Positions 32,125 to 43,568 of a DNA stretch of 64,000 nucleotides are shown here, in pieces. Source of the stretch: Tenrec ecaudatus (Eukaryota; Chordata; Mammalia; Afrosoricida; Tenrecidae). Under the pieces are notes generated by a model. That model did no database searches, was not told the origin of the DNA, and worked only from the letters and a program-made list of their open reading frames with translations. Where the stretch lies: positions 70,924,494 to 70,988,493 of the forward strand of contig NC_134535.1 of NCBI RefSeq assembly GCF_050624435.1, in the 5' to 3' direction. A program made the position numbers and the translations under genes. Position 1 is the first letter of the stretch. Every line of letters starts with the position of its first letter.

Positions 32125-32625
32125 GAGCAACGCTTCAGTGACTTGGCATGAGCAAAGCCTTTGAGTAAGCTCCAGCTCATAGCGGAAGAGAAGAAAACCC
32201 TGCCTGGCCGGGGCCAGCCTCGTTGTGCTTGAGCCCATCGTTGCAACCCACCGCCCATCCGCCTCGGGGGTCACCTTCCTCTTCTTTGCTGGCCTACTTC
32301 CCAGGCACTAGACTTCCCTGACAACCTGTCCAACGTGCGTGACATGAAGTCTTACCACCCTCATGTTTAAGGGCCATTTGGCTTTATTCCTTCCAAGACC
32401 AATGTGTTTGTTCCTGGCACTCCACAGCACTTTCAATATTCTGTGCTGGCACCGGGATTCAGATGCACCAACTCTCTGGTATTTCTTACTCATTGTCCAA
32501 CTTTTACAGGCCTTTGGGGTGAGTGAAATTACCAGGTCTTGAAGCAGGCGAATGCCCTTAAAATAAATCCTTGCTTAAAATAATGCTAAAAAATAAATCC
32601 TAGCTCTTGAACACTTTCAAGATGT
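32125..32625 (-). mobile_element. RTE/BovB-type LINE, 3' third, antisense
   Basis: 'cttgagcccatcgttgcaac' (32228-32247), 'aagtcttaccaccct' , 'ttccttccaagaccaatg' (32386-32403), 'cactttcaatattctgtgct' (32428-32447) and 'cattgtccaacttttacagg' (32491-32510). High CpG content for this window, so possibly a relatively recent copy. Confidence 0.82.
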
Positions 32626-32749
32626 CTTGAGAAAGATATCCATCCGAGTTTTAATAAATATTTGATATTAGCCTTGACTTCAAAATCACTTTTGGGATTT
32701 TGCCATGGCAAAAAGTGTCCTCTTTTCAGGGGTGCTAACAGAGAGGAGA

Positions 32750-32915
32750 AACGGGCGCGTAATGGGCTACTCGTTGGGTTAGGGTGAGAAGCCCTCCGGC
32801 ATGCTGAGCGAGAACGAGAAGGGTCTCTGCTTGTCTTAGCCGGAACCCACAGGGGAAGTTCTGCCCAGTCCTCTGAGGTCCGTGTGAGCGGAATGCACTT
32901 CCTGGCAGAGGGCTA
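32750..32915 (+). mobile_element. AfroSINE, CpG-rich
   Basis: 'gcgcgtaatgggctactcgt' (32755-32774) to 'agccggaacccacaggggaa' (32839-32858) and 'ctgcccagtcctctgaggt'. The copy keeps many CpGs, which decay fast in methylated genomes, suggesting a younger insertion than most others here. Confidence 0.68.
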
Positions 32916-33900
32916 ACACGATGAAGACAAGTATGCTTCTGAAAGAACTTGTCTGCAGATAGCCACTGATTGCAGACACATGTTACAAATATGTTGTTTG
33001 TGATAAACTCAGGTATATATGAACTGAAACCCTAATACTGACATGTTACTTACCCCCATCTTCAGATCATGAAAACCCACTTTTCCAGGAGGTAAGGGAC
33101 TAATTGTGCAATTAGAGAAACTTCCTCTCGTGAAATACATATCAACGCCACAACATGTTCCTCCGAGAACTTTGTCCTATTGTTAGGTAGATATCATAAT
33201 TACAATATGATGGAAACCAAGAGGTCAAACCGTAATAGGCTAATGTCTTTGATGTCTGAACAGCTAGCTACCAGAATGATGTATGTCTCTTATCATTCCA
33301 GTGGGGCTGGATCTGGTACTGCAGGTGTGGTTACCAATCATCAAATCTTCATTCCCTCTCCTTTCACAGGCCTCATGAACACAGCAATTCACTTTTTAAA
33401 AAAAGTCTGCTTTTGTTACTATCTTTCCTTTTCTGAGGTGGAGACGTGTGTTTTCTAAAATGCACACATGTGTTTTCTAAAATAGTACCGTGGATTGTGG
33501 TTTCTCAACTGCAGTATAACCTCATGTTAATTAAACTGATGTTGTCTGCATCTGCTTCATTTCCAAATAAGTCTACTTCCACAAGTGCCTGGGCTTATCT
33601 TTAAGCAAACATTTGTGAGTTACACAATTTAATGATCTCTCATGTGCACTATCTATATCCATGAATATACGTACTTAAAGCATCATAACTAGAATTCTTT
33701 ACAAATTTTGATTTCAAACTTACTTGAAGCACCAATATTTGTAACATTTCAAATGACTATTAATCACTCTCTGCAATATCATTCTGAGTAGACATATCCC
33801 TCTCAATCACTATAAAAGTCATTTTTTTTGAACAAAGAAATTTTTAGTCTTTCACATTTATCTCTTGAGAAGAGATTATTACAAGTGATATTAGAGGGAC
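32916..33900. other. No recognised element
   Basis: About 1 kb without a named repeat. The frame at 33180-33458 has no family resemblance. Composition is average. Confidence 0.4.
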
Positions 33901-34279
33901 TGATATGGATTGATTGTGTCACTCCTCACCCCAATTCCCACACATATACAATATTTGTTTAATTCCTGACCCCCTTACCTATAGATGTGATCCTTTTAGA
34001 AACAGGGCTTTTTTTGGTACAGCCTAAACAAAATAACTTCTGAATTATTCAAAAAGATCAGAATAGACTCAAAAATTCACACAGAAGAAAGACAGAGACC
34101 AAGGAACAGCAAGATTTACTGTGAGACACCAGAAAACAGGAAAGAGAATAACAAAAGAAAGGTGTGTGACACAGGCTCTGATTTTGACTTCTAGCCTCAG
34201 AACTGAGAATATAAATGTCTGTTTCATAAACAACCTACTTGTGATCTTTGTTACAGCACCAGAAGGGGACTAATACGGA
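33901..34279 (+). mobile_element. ERVL-MaLR solo LTR (MLT1/MST-like)
   Basis: Starts 'tgatatggattgattgtgtc' (33901-33920) and ends 'gcaccagaaggggactaata' (34256-34275), the classic MaLR LTR ends. Internal landmarks: 'tagatgtgatccttttagaa' (33982-34001), 'acttctagcctcagaactg' (34188-34206), 'ataaatgtctgtttcataaa' (34211-34230) with the poly(A) region, and 'gttacagcacc'. No internal retroviral genes beside it. Old endogenous element, no coding potential. Confidence 0.85.
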
Positions 34280-34560
34280 GCCCCCAATACAAATATGTCT
34301 GAGATTCTTGTGACATGTGTCATTTATGAAGTGTGGAGCTTTTGCTTTCATTTGCTTCATAACTATTGGATCTGATGGAATGTCATCTCAGTACCTTTAC
34401 TGTGGTAATCATTCCAGAATCTTATTCTGTAACTCAAAAGTGCATTCCTAGAAGTGGGGTCGGTCCACAAGAAAACAACTCAGTGGAAATGGTGAGATAT
34501 GAAGTCTCAGCACTTAGGAATGAGTAAAATATTTGAAGAAGAGAAAATCAAAACCAACCA

Positions 34561-34680
34561 ACCAATCCCATTGAGATCAAATCTGACTCATATAGAACCT
34601 ATAAAACAGGGTAGCTCTGCTCGGTAGGGTTTGCAAGGATGACATATTTAGGTTAGGAGTCTCTGGAACTTAAGCTATCT
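34561..34680 (-). mobile_element. AfroSINE 3' half, minus strand
   Basis: 'atctgactcatatagaacct' (34581-34600) followed by 'aacagggtagctctgctcgg' (34606-34625) and 'tagggtttgcaaggatg'. Reversed tail module. 34280-34560 upstream holds nothing I recognise. Confidence 0.78.
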
Positions 34681-34710
34681 ATACCACATGAATTGCTTTC
34701 AAGACCGTGC

Positions 34711-34729
34711 GGGGGGGAGGAGGAGGGGG
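34711..34729 (+). other. G-run, potential G-quadruplex
   Basis: Sequence gggggggaggaggaggggg provides four G-runs with single-A loops, the inner two only two bases long. Predicted quadruplex potential on the plus strand; biological role unknown. Confidence 0.6.
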
Positions 34730-35840
34730 CGCTATCATAAGCTGAGATCTTAGAATCTCTCTTCTGATTATTGTCACTTTATAAAAATCTACGTTATTTT
34801 TTGTTATATTGCAGTGTTACATTAGATATTGTCTGTGTGTTTAAACCAGCTACGGTTAACTTTTAAAAGAATAAAGGCACAAAGAGAATAATGAGATCCA
34901 AGAATCATATTTTAACATCTCAGACTCTGGGATTTATCAGCATGACAACTAACTAGGGTTACTGTATGTACTGCCAGAATAACTGTGTATCACTCTGACT
35001 AAATATAGTAGTCTTCATATCCTGGCATCAGTGGAACAAAACGTGTGCCTCTCCAGAATGTCAAAGGAAGTTATTTATCTTTCTATCATGTTTGATATTT
35101 AACATCCAGTGACTCATGTTTCCTGTTCTTCATGAAATATTATTACATGTGTTAAAAATTAAGAATGGTGGTGTTTTCAAGAGTTTCAAGGTATTTAAAA
35201 TATGAGTTATTTTCATGTACTCATACGCCATGTATAAATATTTCCATGTAGTCACATTCATAGTCTCGCTTATCTCCGATGAAAACTTATGGAAAGGAAT
35301 TAGTTCAAGAAGTAGGGGGGAAATATCTATTGAGACAAATAAAAAAAGATGAATACATATCAATCCTGTAGCACATTGCAGCTGATGGTCTTCTCAATAA
35401 AGGAGCTCTCAACCCTGCTGGAAAGTCTTCATTAATGTCACAGCGCCCTCTATGTTCAAAGGTCTGAAATAGAGATTAGATGGGTTTTCTGTTATCCGTT
35501 TTTATTCATAAAGGTGAAATAATTTCTAAACTTACTTACTAGTAAACTTTATTGTCCACACTCATAAAGGAAAAATAATACTTTTAAGATTGAATAAGCA
35601 GAGGGTAGATATTTAAATCCAAGGTTTATAATTTTATTAGGAGGATTGTCATTTACTTATTATGCTTTGATATTAAAAACAGAAGCAATTATCCCTGGGA
35701 AAACAATAAATTTGAATTATGCGAAAATTAACATTTAAAGGTCTTAAGAGTAACCGTGAAATGTTTGATTTTGACCTTACCAAGAATTACAGGTTTCACT
35801 CATAAAACACTTCCTTGCAAATTATCAGGAAACCCTTTAA
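34730..35840. other. No recognised element
   Basis: About 1.1 kb without a named repeat. The frame at 35130-35363 is AT-driven. Confidence 0.4.
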
Positions 35841-35857
35841 CAAAGAATTGTATTTTT
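35841..35857. repeat. Left 17-bp target-site duplication of the 2.64-kb L1-family insertion
   Basis: caaagaattgtattttt, identical to 38496-38512. Marks one clean target-primed insertion between the two. Confidence 0.93.
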
Positions 35858-38495
35858 TTTAATTTTAACAATTTATTAGGGGCTCATACAATTCTTATCA
35901 CAGTTCATACATATACATACATCAATTCTATAAAGCACATCTGTACAGTTCCTGCCCTAATCATTTTTTTCTCCTCTTTTCTTTTTTTACATTTTATTAG
36001 GGACCCATACAACTCTTATCACCATCCATACATATACATACATCAATTGTATAAAGCACATCCATACATTCCCTGCCCCAATCATTCTCAAAGCATTTGC
36101 TCTCCACTTAAGCCCCTTGCATCAGGTCCTCTTTTTTTTCCCCTCCCTCCCCTTTCCCCCCTCCCTCATGTGCCCTTGGTAATTTATACCTCGTTATTTC
36201 GTCATATCTTGCCCTATCCGGAGTCTCCCTTCCCCCCTTCTCTGCTGTCCCTCTCCCAGGGAAGAGGTCACATGTGGATCCTTGTAATCAGTTCCCCCCT
36301 TCCAACCCACTCACCCTCCACTCTCCCAGCATCGCCCCTCACACCCTTGGTCCTGAAGGTATCATCCACCCTGGATTCCCTGTACCTCCAGCCCTCATAT
36401 GTACCAGTGTACAGCCTCTGCCCTATCCAGTCCTGCAAGGTAGAATTCGGATCATGGTAGTTGGGGGGAGGAAGCATCCAGGATCTGGGGGAAAGCTGTG
36501 TTCTTCATCGGTACTACCTCGCACCCTAATTAACCCATCTCCTCTCCTAAACCCCTCTATGAGGGGATCTCCATTGGCCGACACTTGGGCCTTGGGTCTC
36601 CACTCTGCACTTCCCCCTTCATTTAATATGGTATATATATACATATACATATACACATATATACACACACTTATATCGTTGTTGTTTTTTTTTGCATGAT
36701 GCCTTATACCTGGTCCCTTGGCACCTCGTGATCGCACTGGCCGGTGTGCTTCTTCCATGTGGGCTTATTTGCTTCTGAGCTAGATGGCCGCTTGTTCACC
36801 TTCAAGCCTTTAAGACCCCAGACACTATCTCTTTTGATAGCCGGGCACCATCAGCTTTCTTCACCACATTTGCTTATGCACCCATTTGTCTTCAGCGATC
36901 CTATCATGGAGGTGTGCAGTCAATGATATGATTTTTTGTTCTTTGATGCCTGGTAACTGGTCCCTTTGGGACCATTCGAACACACAGGCTGGTGTGTTCT
37001 TCCATGTGGACTTTGTTGCTTCTGAGCTAGATGGCCGCTTGTTTATCTTCAAGCCTTTAAGACCCCAGTCACTATCTCTTTTGATAGCCTGGCACCATCA
37101 GCTTTCTTCACCACATTTACTTGTTCACCCACTTTAGCTCCAGCCGTTGTGTCAGGAGAGTGAGCATCATAGAGTTCCAATTTAATAAAAGAAGGTATTC
37201 ATGCATTGAGGGAGTGTTTGAGTAGAGGCCCAAGGTCCTTCCGCCACCTTAATACTTGACCTATAAATATAGACACATAGATCTATTTCCCCATCTTCCT
37301 ATATATATTTGCATGTACATGTCTTTGTCTAGACCTCCATGAATGCCCTTTGACTCCTAGCTCTTTCCTCCATCTCCCTTGACTTTCCTCCTGCCCTACT
37401 ACCATGCTTCATTGCCACCTGGGCTAGAGTATATCTCTTCTCTAAGCAACCTTACCCTTGATCATTTCCCACCATGCCTGCAACTCCCCCTTCTCTACCA
37501 TTTGGGGTCCCATGTTTTTCCCTTGTCCCTGGGTTTGTTAACACCACTTCCTTACCCCCCTACCCCCCCACCCCAAGTCCCCCCGGAACTGTCAGTCCCG
37601 TTGTTTTTCCTCCAGATAGTTCATCCAGCCTGTCCTATTCAGACAGACCTGTGGAGTCACTAACATGCACGAAAACAAGACAGAGGAAAACAAAGCAACA
37701 GTATACAACCAGACAACAAAACAACCAAAACAAACCACTGACAAAGAACAGAACAAAACAGTTCACAAGAGAAAAGCTTGTAGTTAGTTCAGGGATCGTT
37801 TGCTGGCCCTTAGGAGCGTTTTCCAGTCCAGTCTGTTGGGGCACCACGCCCTGGCCCCAAAGTCCACTTTCAGCATTCCCTGGGGACCTTGCCACTCCAT
37901 TCCCTTGCTGTTCCGCTGCACTCCCCCAGTGATTTGCCTCGGTGTGGTGGGATCAGGTCAGGTGCAATTCCCACACTGTGTCTCCGGTGCTGTCTCCTGT
38001 ATCGCCCTTAGTCACTGAGGGGCATCATGTCTCATAGTAGGGCCAGCCATGTTGTTCTCTCTGTGGACTGGCTGCTCTACTCAGGAACATCATCATCACG
38101 GCCTGGTGGGCCAGGCTGTGCTCCACTCTCTCCTCCTGCCCCTTCATCTGCTCCCGTGTGCTCTGATCAGATATGTCCGTCTCCCGGAGCTGCAGAGTCA
38201 ATGTCGTCCTTTGGAACACATTCTTTTTGGGGAAGGGCAGGAATCCACTTAATTTATGGTGCTGGGGCCAGCCTCCCAGACCTCTCCACTGGTTCCCTCC
38301 TCTACGCCGGGATATTGCATTCACACCTTGCGACACTGGGTTGAAGTCTGGTCCCACTTTCCCTGTGGAGATATAAACAATACCCTCCCATTGGGTGGAT
38401 TAATGCCCCATGACCCAACTACCCTTTTCTTCCTTGTATTCATCCTTTTGTTTTCCTTTCCCCACCTCCTCCACCATTGTCTACCATGTACATCC
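35858..38495 (-). mobile_element. 2.64-kb L1-family insertion, 3' UTR-rich, minus strand
   Basis: One retrotransposition unit, since both flanks are the same 17-bp TSD. Reading on the minus strand, the 3' end is at 35858, with poly(A), then two tandem terminal units (35861-35985 and 35988-36095), each with a reversed AATAAA-type signal. Upstream lie C/T-rich UTR (36110-36690), a 247-bp tandem duplication (36698-37160), more UTR, and a 5' edge at 38495 with no recognisable RT or endonuclease. The long plus-strand frames here (35756-36460, 38256-38663) are antisense and spurious. Likely a 5'-truncated L1 whose retained part is almost all 3' UTR, or a non-autonomous L1 relative. Confidence 0.88.
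36698..37160. repeat. 247-bp tandem duplication in the L1 3' UTR
   Basis: Unit one starts at 36698 and unit two at 36945, both with 'gatgcc', 'tctgagctagatggccgctt' (36774-36793 and 37021-37040) and 'ccatcagctttcttcaccac' in order. The units differ by several substitutions, so the duplication predates this insertion. Confidence 0.9.
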
Positions 38496-38512
38496 CAAAG
38501 AATTGTATTTTT
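38496..38512. repeat. Right 17-bp target-site duplication
   Basis: caaagaattgtattttt, identical to 35841-35857. Confidence 0.93.
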
Positions 38513-39313
38513 ATTGGAAAAATTTTATCATAAACATAATGATAAAGAAAAAAATGCCCTGTACTCTTTTAGAAAGCACTATATAGAAGAAAAGCTTATT
38601 TTCTTCTTACCATTCAATATCCAAAATATCTCACATAAAGTTTTGCGTTGCTTCACAACCTGAAAGTGTTAAAGGTAATATGAGAGTGACAACAAAGAAG
38701 GCCAGTTTGTTGATGGCTTATATAATTTGGAATAGGTCTGAATGCTTGTTTTTATTATTAATTAGGTTGACTGTCTACTATAAATCTATGTTCTATAATT
38801 TTCACTGTCTCCTGCAGTGGTGGAGTGGGGCGCAGGGTAGAGTACAGTTGGTCAAGGTGTTCCTTGTCCTGGGAGCTCATTTAATTATGGGTTAAAAATT
38901 TGGGCAAAGGTGTTCTAGTCTACAGATGCTTTCTCACGTGTCACCATAGGGCCGTGACGTAAGGCAAGTCTACAATGTATATTATTGAATGAGTCAATGA
39001 ACAAATCTTATCATTGCATCCCTTTCCATTGGCATCGCAAAATGGTGGCGTTAATGTGTCTCAGTGATGTTGAAGTGACCTAGGGGCTATTCTCATCTCC
39101 CTCTTCATGGCCTCCTCCCTCCTCATGGTGTTCCATTAGCTTACCCAGCATCAGTGCACGTCTTTCGGCTCTTTAAAAACACAAGCCCTTCTCTGTTGGC
39201 CCTGTCAACCTGCACTCGCTCACTCTTGATACCGTTGGTCTCTTCATCTCTCTGGCTGTCCTTCTACTGCTCTTGAGAGTGACAGCTCACAGCCACTAGC
39301 TTCCCTAGCAAGG
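38513..39313. other. No recognised element
   Basis: Nothing firm. 38815-38965 vaguely resembles a decayed SINE but I could not align it. Confidence 0.35.
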
Positions 39314-39445
39314 TGAGAAAAGACCTGGCGATCTGCTATTGCAAAGATCACAGCCTAGAAACTCTGCAGGCGATTCTACTTTGTAATATGATGGCTCTGT
39401 AAATTGAAATGGACTTGATCGAACCCAACAACAATTCACCTTTCA
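39314..39445 (+). mobile_element. AfroSINE, 3' half
   Basis: 'agacctggcgatctgctatt' (39321-39340), 'aagatcacagcctagaaact' (39343-39362), 'gcgattctactttgtaatat' (39370-39389) and 'aaattgaaatggacttgatc'. Clear order of AfroSINE modules. Confidence 0.85.
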
Positions 39446-40094
39446 ATCTAATCTCTCTGCTTTGACAACACCCCAAATGCCTCTCTTGAAGCTAACAAAA
39501 TATCTGGCACAAAGTTCTTGTTGAACTACACCTTTTTTCCGAAGTTCTCAGTGTGCTGTGCTCTCACTAAATGTATGTTGAAAGAAATAGAGAAAAGGAA
39601 ATATCAGTTAGTCAGGAATTGGATACTTTAAATTGTTTTTCATTATTTTTTGTATTCAATCAACCCAGTATGCATTTCTTTTTTTTTTGCATATTTGACT
39701 GTTCTGCACATTTCAAAGTTTCATACTCTAAACCTTGTAGCAATGTTTCTAAGACAAAATTGTTTTCTAGGAAATGTCATTCATACTTAACAGGACTTTG
39801 TTATGAAACCATAATTACACTTAAATAGGCAGGCATATTTGTACATATTAATGATGATTATAGATGCATTCCATGAATCAGAACAATGTTGTGTTTATAT
39901 GGAAATGTCAGAATGCAGCTCAACAATGTGGATGTTATTAATCCCTACTTTCCCTTTTGTTCAGTTTCACGTCCAGCGGCGCATGCAATCAGCTCTTTTT
40001 TTCTGACCCTGGTGTTGCTGTCGGGTACTTTAAGTCACCTCCAGTGCACAGAAACTTTACACACACCAGCAAAAAAGCACTTCTTTTCCTGTGC
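39446..40094. other. No recognised element
   Basis: About 650 bp without named repeats. The frames at 39571-39828 and 39886-40122 look spurious. Confidence 0.4.
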
Positions 40095-40245
40095 TATCCT
40101 CATAATTGTTGCTGGGTCTTAGCCCATTGTTTTAACCTGTGTCAACCCACGCTGTGGAGGGTCATCTTGTTCTCTTGTCCTCTACCCTGCCAAGCATGAT
40201 GGACACTGGTCCTTGCTGATAACATGCCTCTGCCCCCTACCCACC
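40095..40245 (-). mobile_element. RTE/BovB-type LINE 3' region scrap, antisense
   Basis: 'ctcataattgttgctgggtc' (40100-40119) and 'accctgccaagcatgatgga' (40183-40202) match the reversed RTE 3' third. Confidence 0.62.
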
Positions 40246-40800
40246 TGGAACCAGGTCAGAACTCACAAGTTAAAAGGGCTTCGTGTTCAAATGGCAAACC
40301 AATTCCAGTCTCAACTTCCCAAGTCAACACGACACTGTTACTTTTAACTTGTTGCCTACAAATTGAGGGTTCCTTGCTCTCTTTTCAGGGTGCCAATTAA
40401 AAGCTCAGGAGTTCCCCCTCTATCCGCTCACGTCAGATCTGCTGGCCCCACTATTGCTTTGTGTTAATTAATTCCTCAGAATGACTCACATAATCCATGG
40501 AAGAGTGCTGTACTTAAAACTAAAACTTTACTTTAGAAAAATAAAAATAAAAATGAAGAGACACAATATACAGTCAGAGAGGGGTGTCACAGGACAAAGC
40601 TTCATGCCCCCCACACGGTACAAACAACCCCCTGCATCGATGTCTTTCACAAATAAGGAAGTCCATAGAACATCTACATCCGAAGTCTTTATTAGGTTCA
40701 TTGACTGAGTAGCTTGCCTCCTCCTGCGTCAGCTGGATATCAGGCCACATGATAGTGTTTCTGGTCAGGCTTGCTGCACACATTAGTGCAGTCCCTAGGT
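40246..40800. mobile_element. Possible old ERVL-type LTR remnant
   Basis: The block 'gaatgactcacataatccat' (40479-40498) followed by 'gtgctgtacttaaaactaaa' (40506-40525) resembles the poly(A)-proximal region of an old ERVL-class LTR; 40250-40450 has matching composition. Decayed and not delimited. The opposed frames at 40481-40783 are not genes. Confidence 0.32.
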
Positions 40801-43194
40801 GTAAACTAGAGGTCCAGATAACAAAGAAACTTTAATTTCAGGCATTTCTTTGGTTTAGAGTTATCTAAGTACAAAGACCAACTCATATGAAATAATGTAA
40901 TCACCTATAATCACCTATCTGACAGTAGAGCAGAATAGGGCAATTATGGGGTTTCAGTTCAGCAAGCTTCCTATTCTTGAATTTTAGGTTTACCAGTGCA
41001 AGTTTTCTGAACTTGAGCTACTTACCTAATTAATGCCTTTAAGATTCATGTTCTTCATGTACCATATAGAGATAAAAGCACCATGCAGTGCAATTATAAA
41101 GCATGTACTGTGCCTGAAATGTTGGAAGTATTTTAAAAATGGGGATAATTATTTCAAAGTCATTCTATTTCAATATATCACAAAATAATATCTTTAGTGT
41201 AGTTATTAACCTAGAAGAGCGAGTATCAGTCAAGAATACCATAGTAGATATCTTTATAAGCCTGTTGTTTTCCTCTTTAAGAAGATAATTAAGACTTGAC
41301 CATGACTAATTACCTTAGAGATAGGTTTCCTGCCTCTATTGCAAATTAATTTGTGTCATATAAAGTGCACTGAAACATGCACCAAGTTAAGTATTCAGCG
41401 TCTAGTAATCTATTCATCTTAAAAACATTAAACACTTGTAAGTATGTGTTTTATAATTTTAATTTAAAAAATTTTTATCAGAACTTACAGATGTTTCTAT
41501 GTCTTCCAAAGTTGTAACTCTTAATCTAATATACACATAAGCTTACAGTTAAATATCTACAGTACATGTTTAATATTAAAACAATAGGCTATTATTCATA
41601 GTACTGAGCTTTCATGCTGAAATAAGGATATAGCAGCTTAATTGGTTACAACAAATAATTTATATAATATCTTAAATAAAAATCTAAAAAATGACTCTCT
41701 CTGAAATGGCCCATATATGCCAGACAACATTCTAATCACGAAGGATATAACAATGCGAGAAAAGGAGGGAAAATTCCCTCTTCTCATGATGCCTTCAAAC
41801 AACATCCCCGTGATCTGTCTCTACATTTATACCTAGGTTTTATAATTTACCGCAACAGAGCTTGCAGATGATATTCATGATTGATGACTTATTAAGGATG
41901 CCAATAGGTTACAATGTAGGTGAGAAATGTTCCGGATAAAGTTTAGTCAGGACAGGATACAAACTTTTTTTCAGGGATACTCAGAAATGCCTAAAGGGCA
42001 TGCCATTTCACTGAAAACCTCAACTCAAAGGCACTCAGGTTCACCTCTGTGGATTAGCAAGCCCAACTCCTCCAATTAAGAGCCCAGAGGCACCCAACTC
42101 CACAAGTCAGCCTCCTGCCCAAATGAATTCAGCTTTACTTGCTGTGTGGGCTGCGAAGCTCACCCCTCTGTCTCATTCTGATTTTACCGAGGGTCATCTC
42201 CTACTCTTCAGATGGTAAAGCTGTCTTCTGGAACAAGAAAATCGACTGTGTACAGATCTCAGGGCTCAGACAACTTGTTTCACTCCTGATTCTTGTTATT
42301 ACTCAGAGACTCAGCTCCTGCTTCTCAGAGGGTTCATTTTATACTCAGCAGGATGGAAATCACAATGAATCATTAATAATTAATCACAGATTAATTATTG
42401 TGATTTTGGCTGGAGGAGCCACATTTAGTCACTGGCCCTGAGATGATTTATTATTTCACGGCCTATAATTTAGAAGTCTGAAAGATTTTGACTGGGTCCC
42501 CAGCTTAGAATCTGGCAAATATGAAACCAAGACATGGGGAAAATATATGATGCATGCATTAATTTTTTTAAGATATGGGTTAGGTTCTTATCTGAAGTTC
42601 CCAGAAAATGATTCACTTCTAAGATTGTTTGAGTTGTTGGGAGAATTCAGTTCTTTTCAGTTTAGGATTGAAGTCCTTGTTTATTTGCTGGCTGTAAACT
42701 GAGGGTCACTCTGTACTGCTGGCTAATCTCCAGTCCTCACTCATGACCACCCATCTTCATTACCAAAGCCAGCTGTGGTATATCAAGGCCTTCTTGTGCT
42801 CAGAATGACTCTCACTTGACTTTCTTTCCCAACAAGAGGAATTTGTGCTTTTAAAAGATCTACTTGACTGGGTACGACTCACTCAAAAGTGTAATCTCTA
42901 TAATTTTAAGACCAACTAACTTGAGATTTTAATTATACCTCCAAAATTTCTTCATAGAGGGCCCACACTAAGATTTGAATAATGAGAGACTAGAAATTTG
43001 GGATGGGAAAACATATTCAGAATTTCACCTACCAAAATAGGACATTAAAAATGCCTAAATAAATAAGTGAATACACACGAGGTGGAATTGCGATATGGAG
43101 AAGAAGGGTGGAAAGGAGGGCATTAGAAATACTAGTTTGGAGAAGAGTTATCAAGCCACAGTCCATATTTGAAAGATAAGACAAACTCTATGAG
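40801..43194. other. Mostly unassigned; GC-richer block at 41985-42500
   Basis: No named transposon in 2.4 kb. 41985-42500 is GC-richer, reads like part of an LTR or an old repeat, and carries the 100-codon frame at 42139-42441 that I do not recognise as a protein. It also contains the palindrome at 42375-42399. The rest is AT-rich. Confidence 0.35.
42375..42399. repeat. Perfect 11-bp palindromic arms with ATTA cores
   Basis: aataattaatc and gattaattatt separated by aca. A longer imperfect pairing extends outward (aatcacaat near 42359 with attgtgatt at 42397). Could be hairpin-forming or a clustered homeodomain site, or only part of a decayed repeat. Confidence 0.7.
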
Positions 43195-43401
43195 ACTTGA
43201 ACCTTTGAAAAGGTCCCCAAACTTATTTGCCCTACCAACTCCCTTTTAGGAAAAAAAATTACTAAGTTCCCCCTGGCAATGAAAACCTTTTGAAATAGAC
43301 CCCATGCATAATCCTGAATAAAATGTACACATCTGTTTCTGCAGCATCACTGGAGGTTCCAGCGCCCTCTAGGGGGCAGTGTAACCCACTTGGGAAACAC
43401 T
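43195..43401. mobile_element. hAT non-autonomous element (second family)
   Basis: Right end 'agcgccctctagggggcagt' (43361-43380) then 'gtaacccacttgggaaacac' up to about 43401; its reverse complement resembles a hAT tip of the cagtgcttcccaaa type. The left half starts near 43195 with 'ttgaaaaggtccccaaactt'. No coding. May be one of the horizontally transferred hAT families of tenrec, which I cannot name with confidence. Confidence 0.55.
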
Positions 43402-43431
43402 AGTGTACACTAAGAATCGGATGATAGTGAG

Positions 43432-43568
43432 AGCATGTGTGGTGGTGCAAATGGTTAAGTGCTCAGTTACAAGCAAAGGAATGTAGTTCAAATCCACCCA
43501 GAGGCTGTTTGGAAGAAATGCCTGGGGATACACTTCCAAAGGTAGCAGTTTTGAGAACCCTCTGAACT
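43432..43568 (+). mobile_element. AfroSINE
   Basis: Head 'ggtggtgcaaatggttaagt' (43441-43460), B-box side 'agttcaaatccacccag', then 'gaagaaatgcctggggatac' (43513-43532). The tail is lost. Confidence 0.82.

Noticed and set aside
35756-36460. 234-codon plus-strand frame
   Set aside because: Runs from unique flank into the antisense of an L1 3' UTR; C-rich composition keeps it open.
36698-37160. Direct repeats considered as a CRISPR or satellite array
   Set aside because: Only two units of 247 bp with no spacers; part of an L1 3' UTR.
38025-38357. 110-codon minus-strand frame in the sense strand of the 2.64-kb L1-family insertion
   Set aside because: It would begin at GTG rather than ATG and matches no L1 protein that I know. 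Interesting only if conserved among copies.
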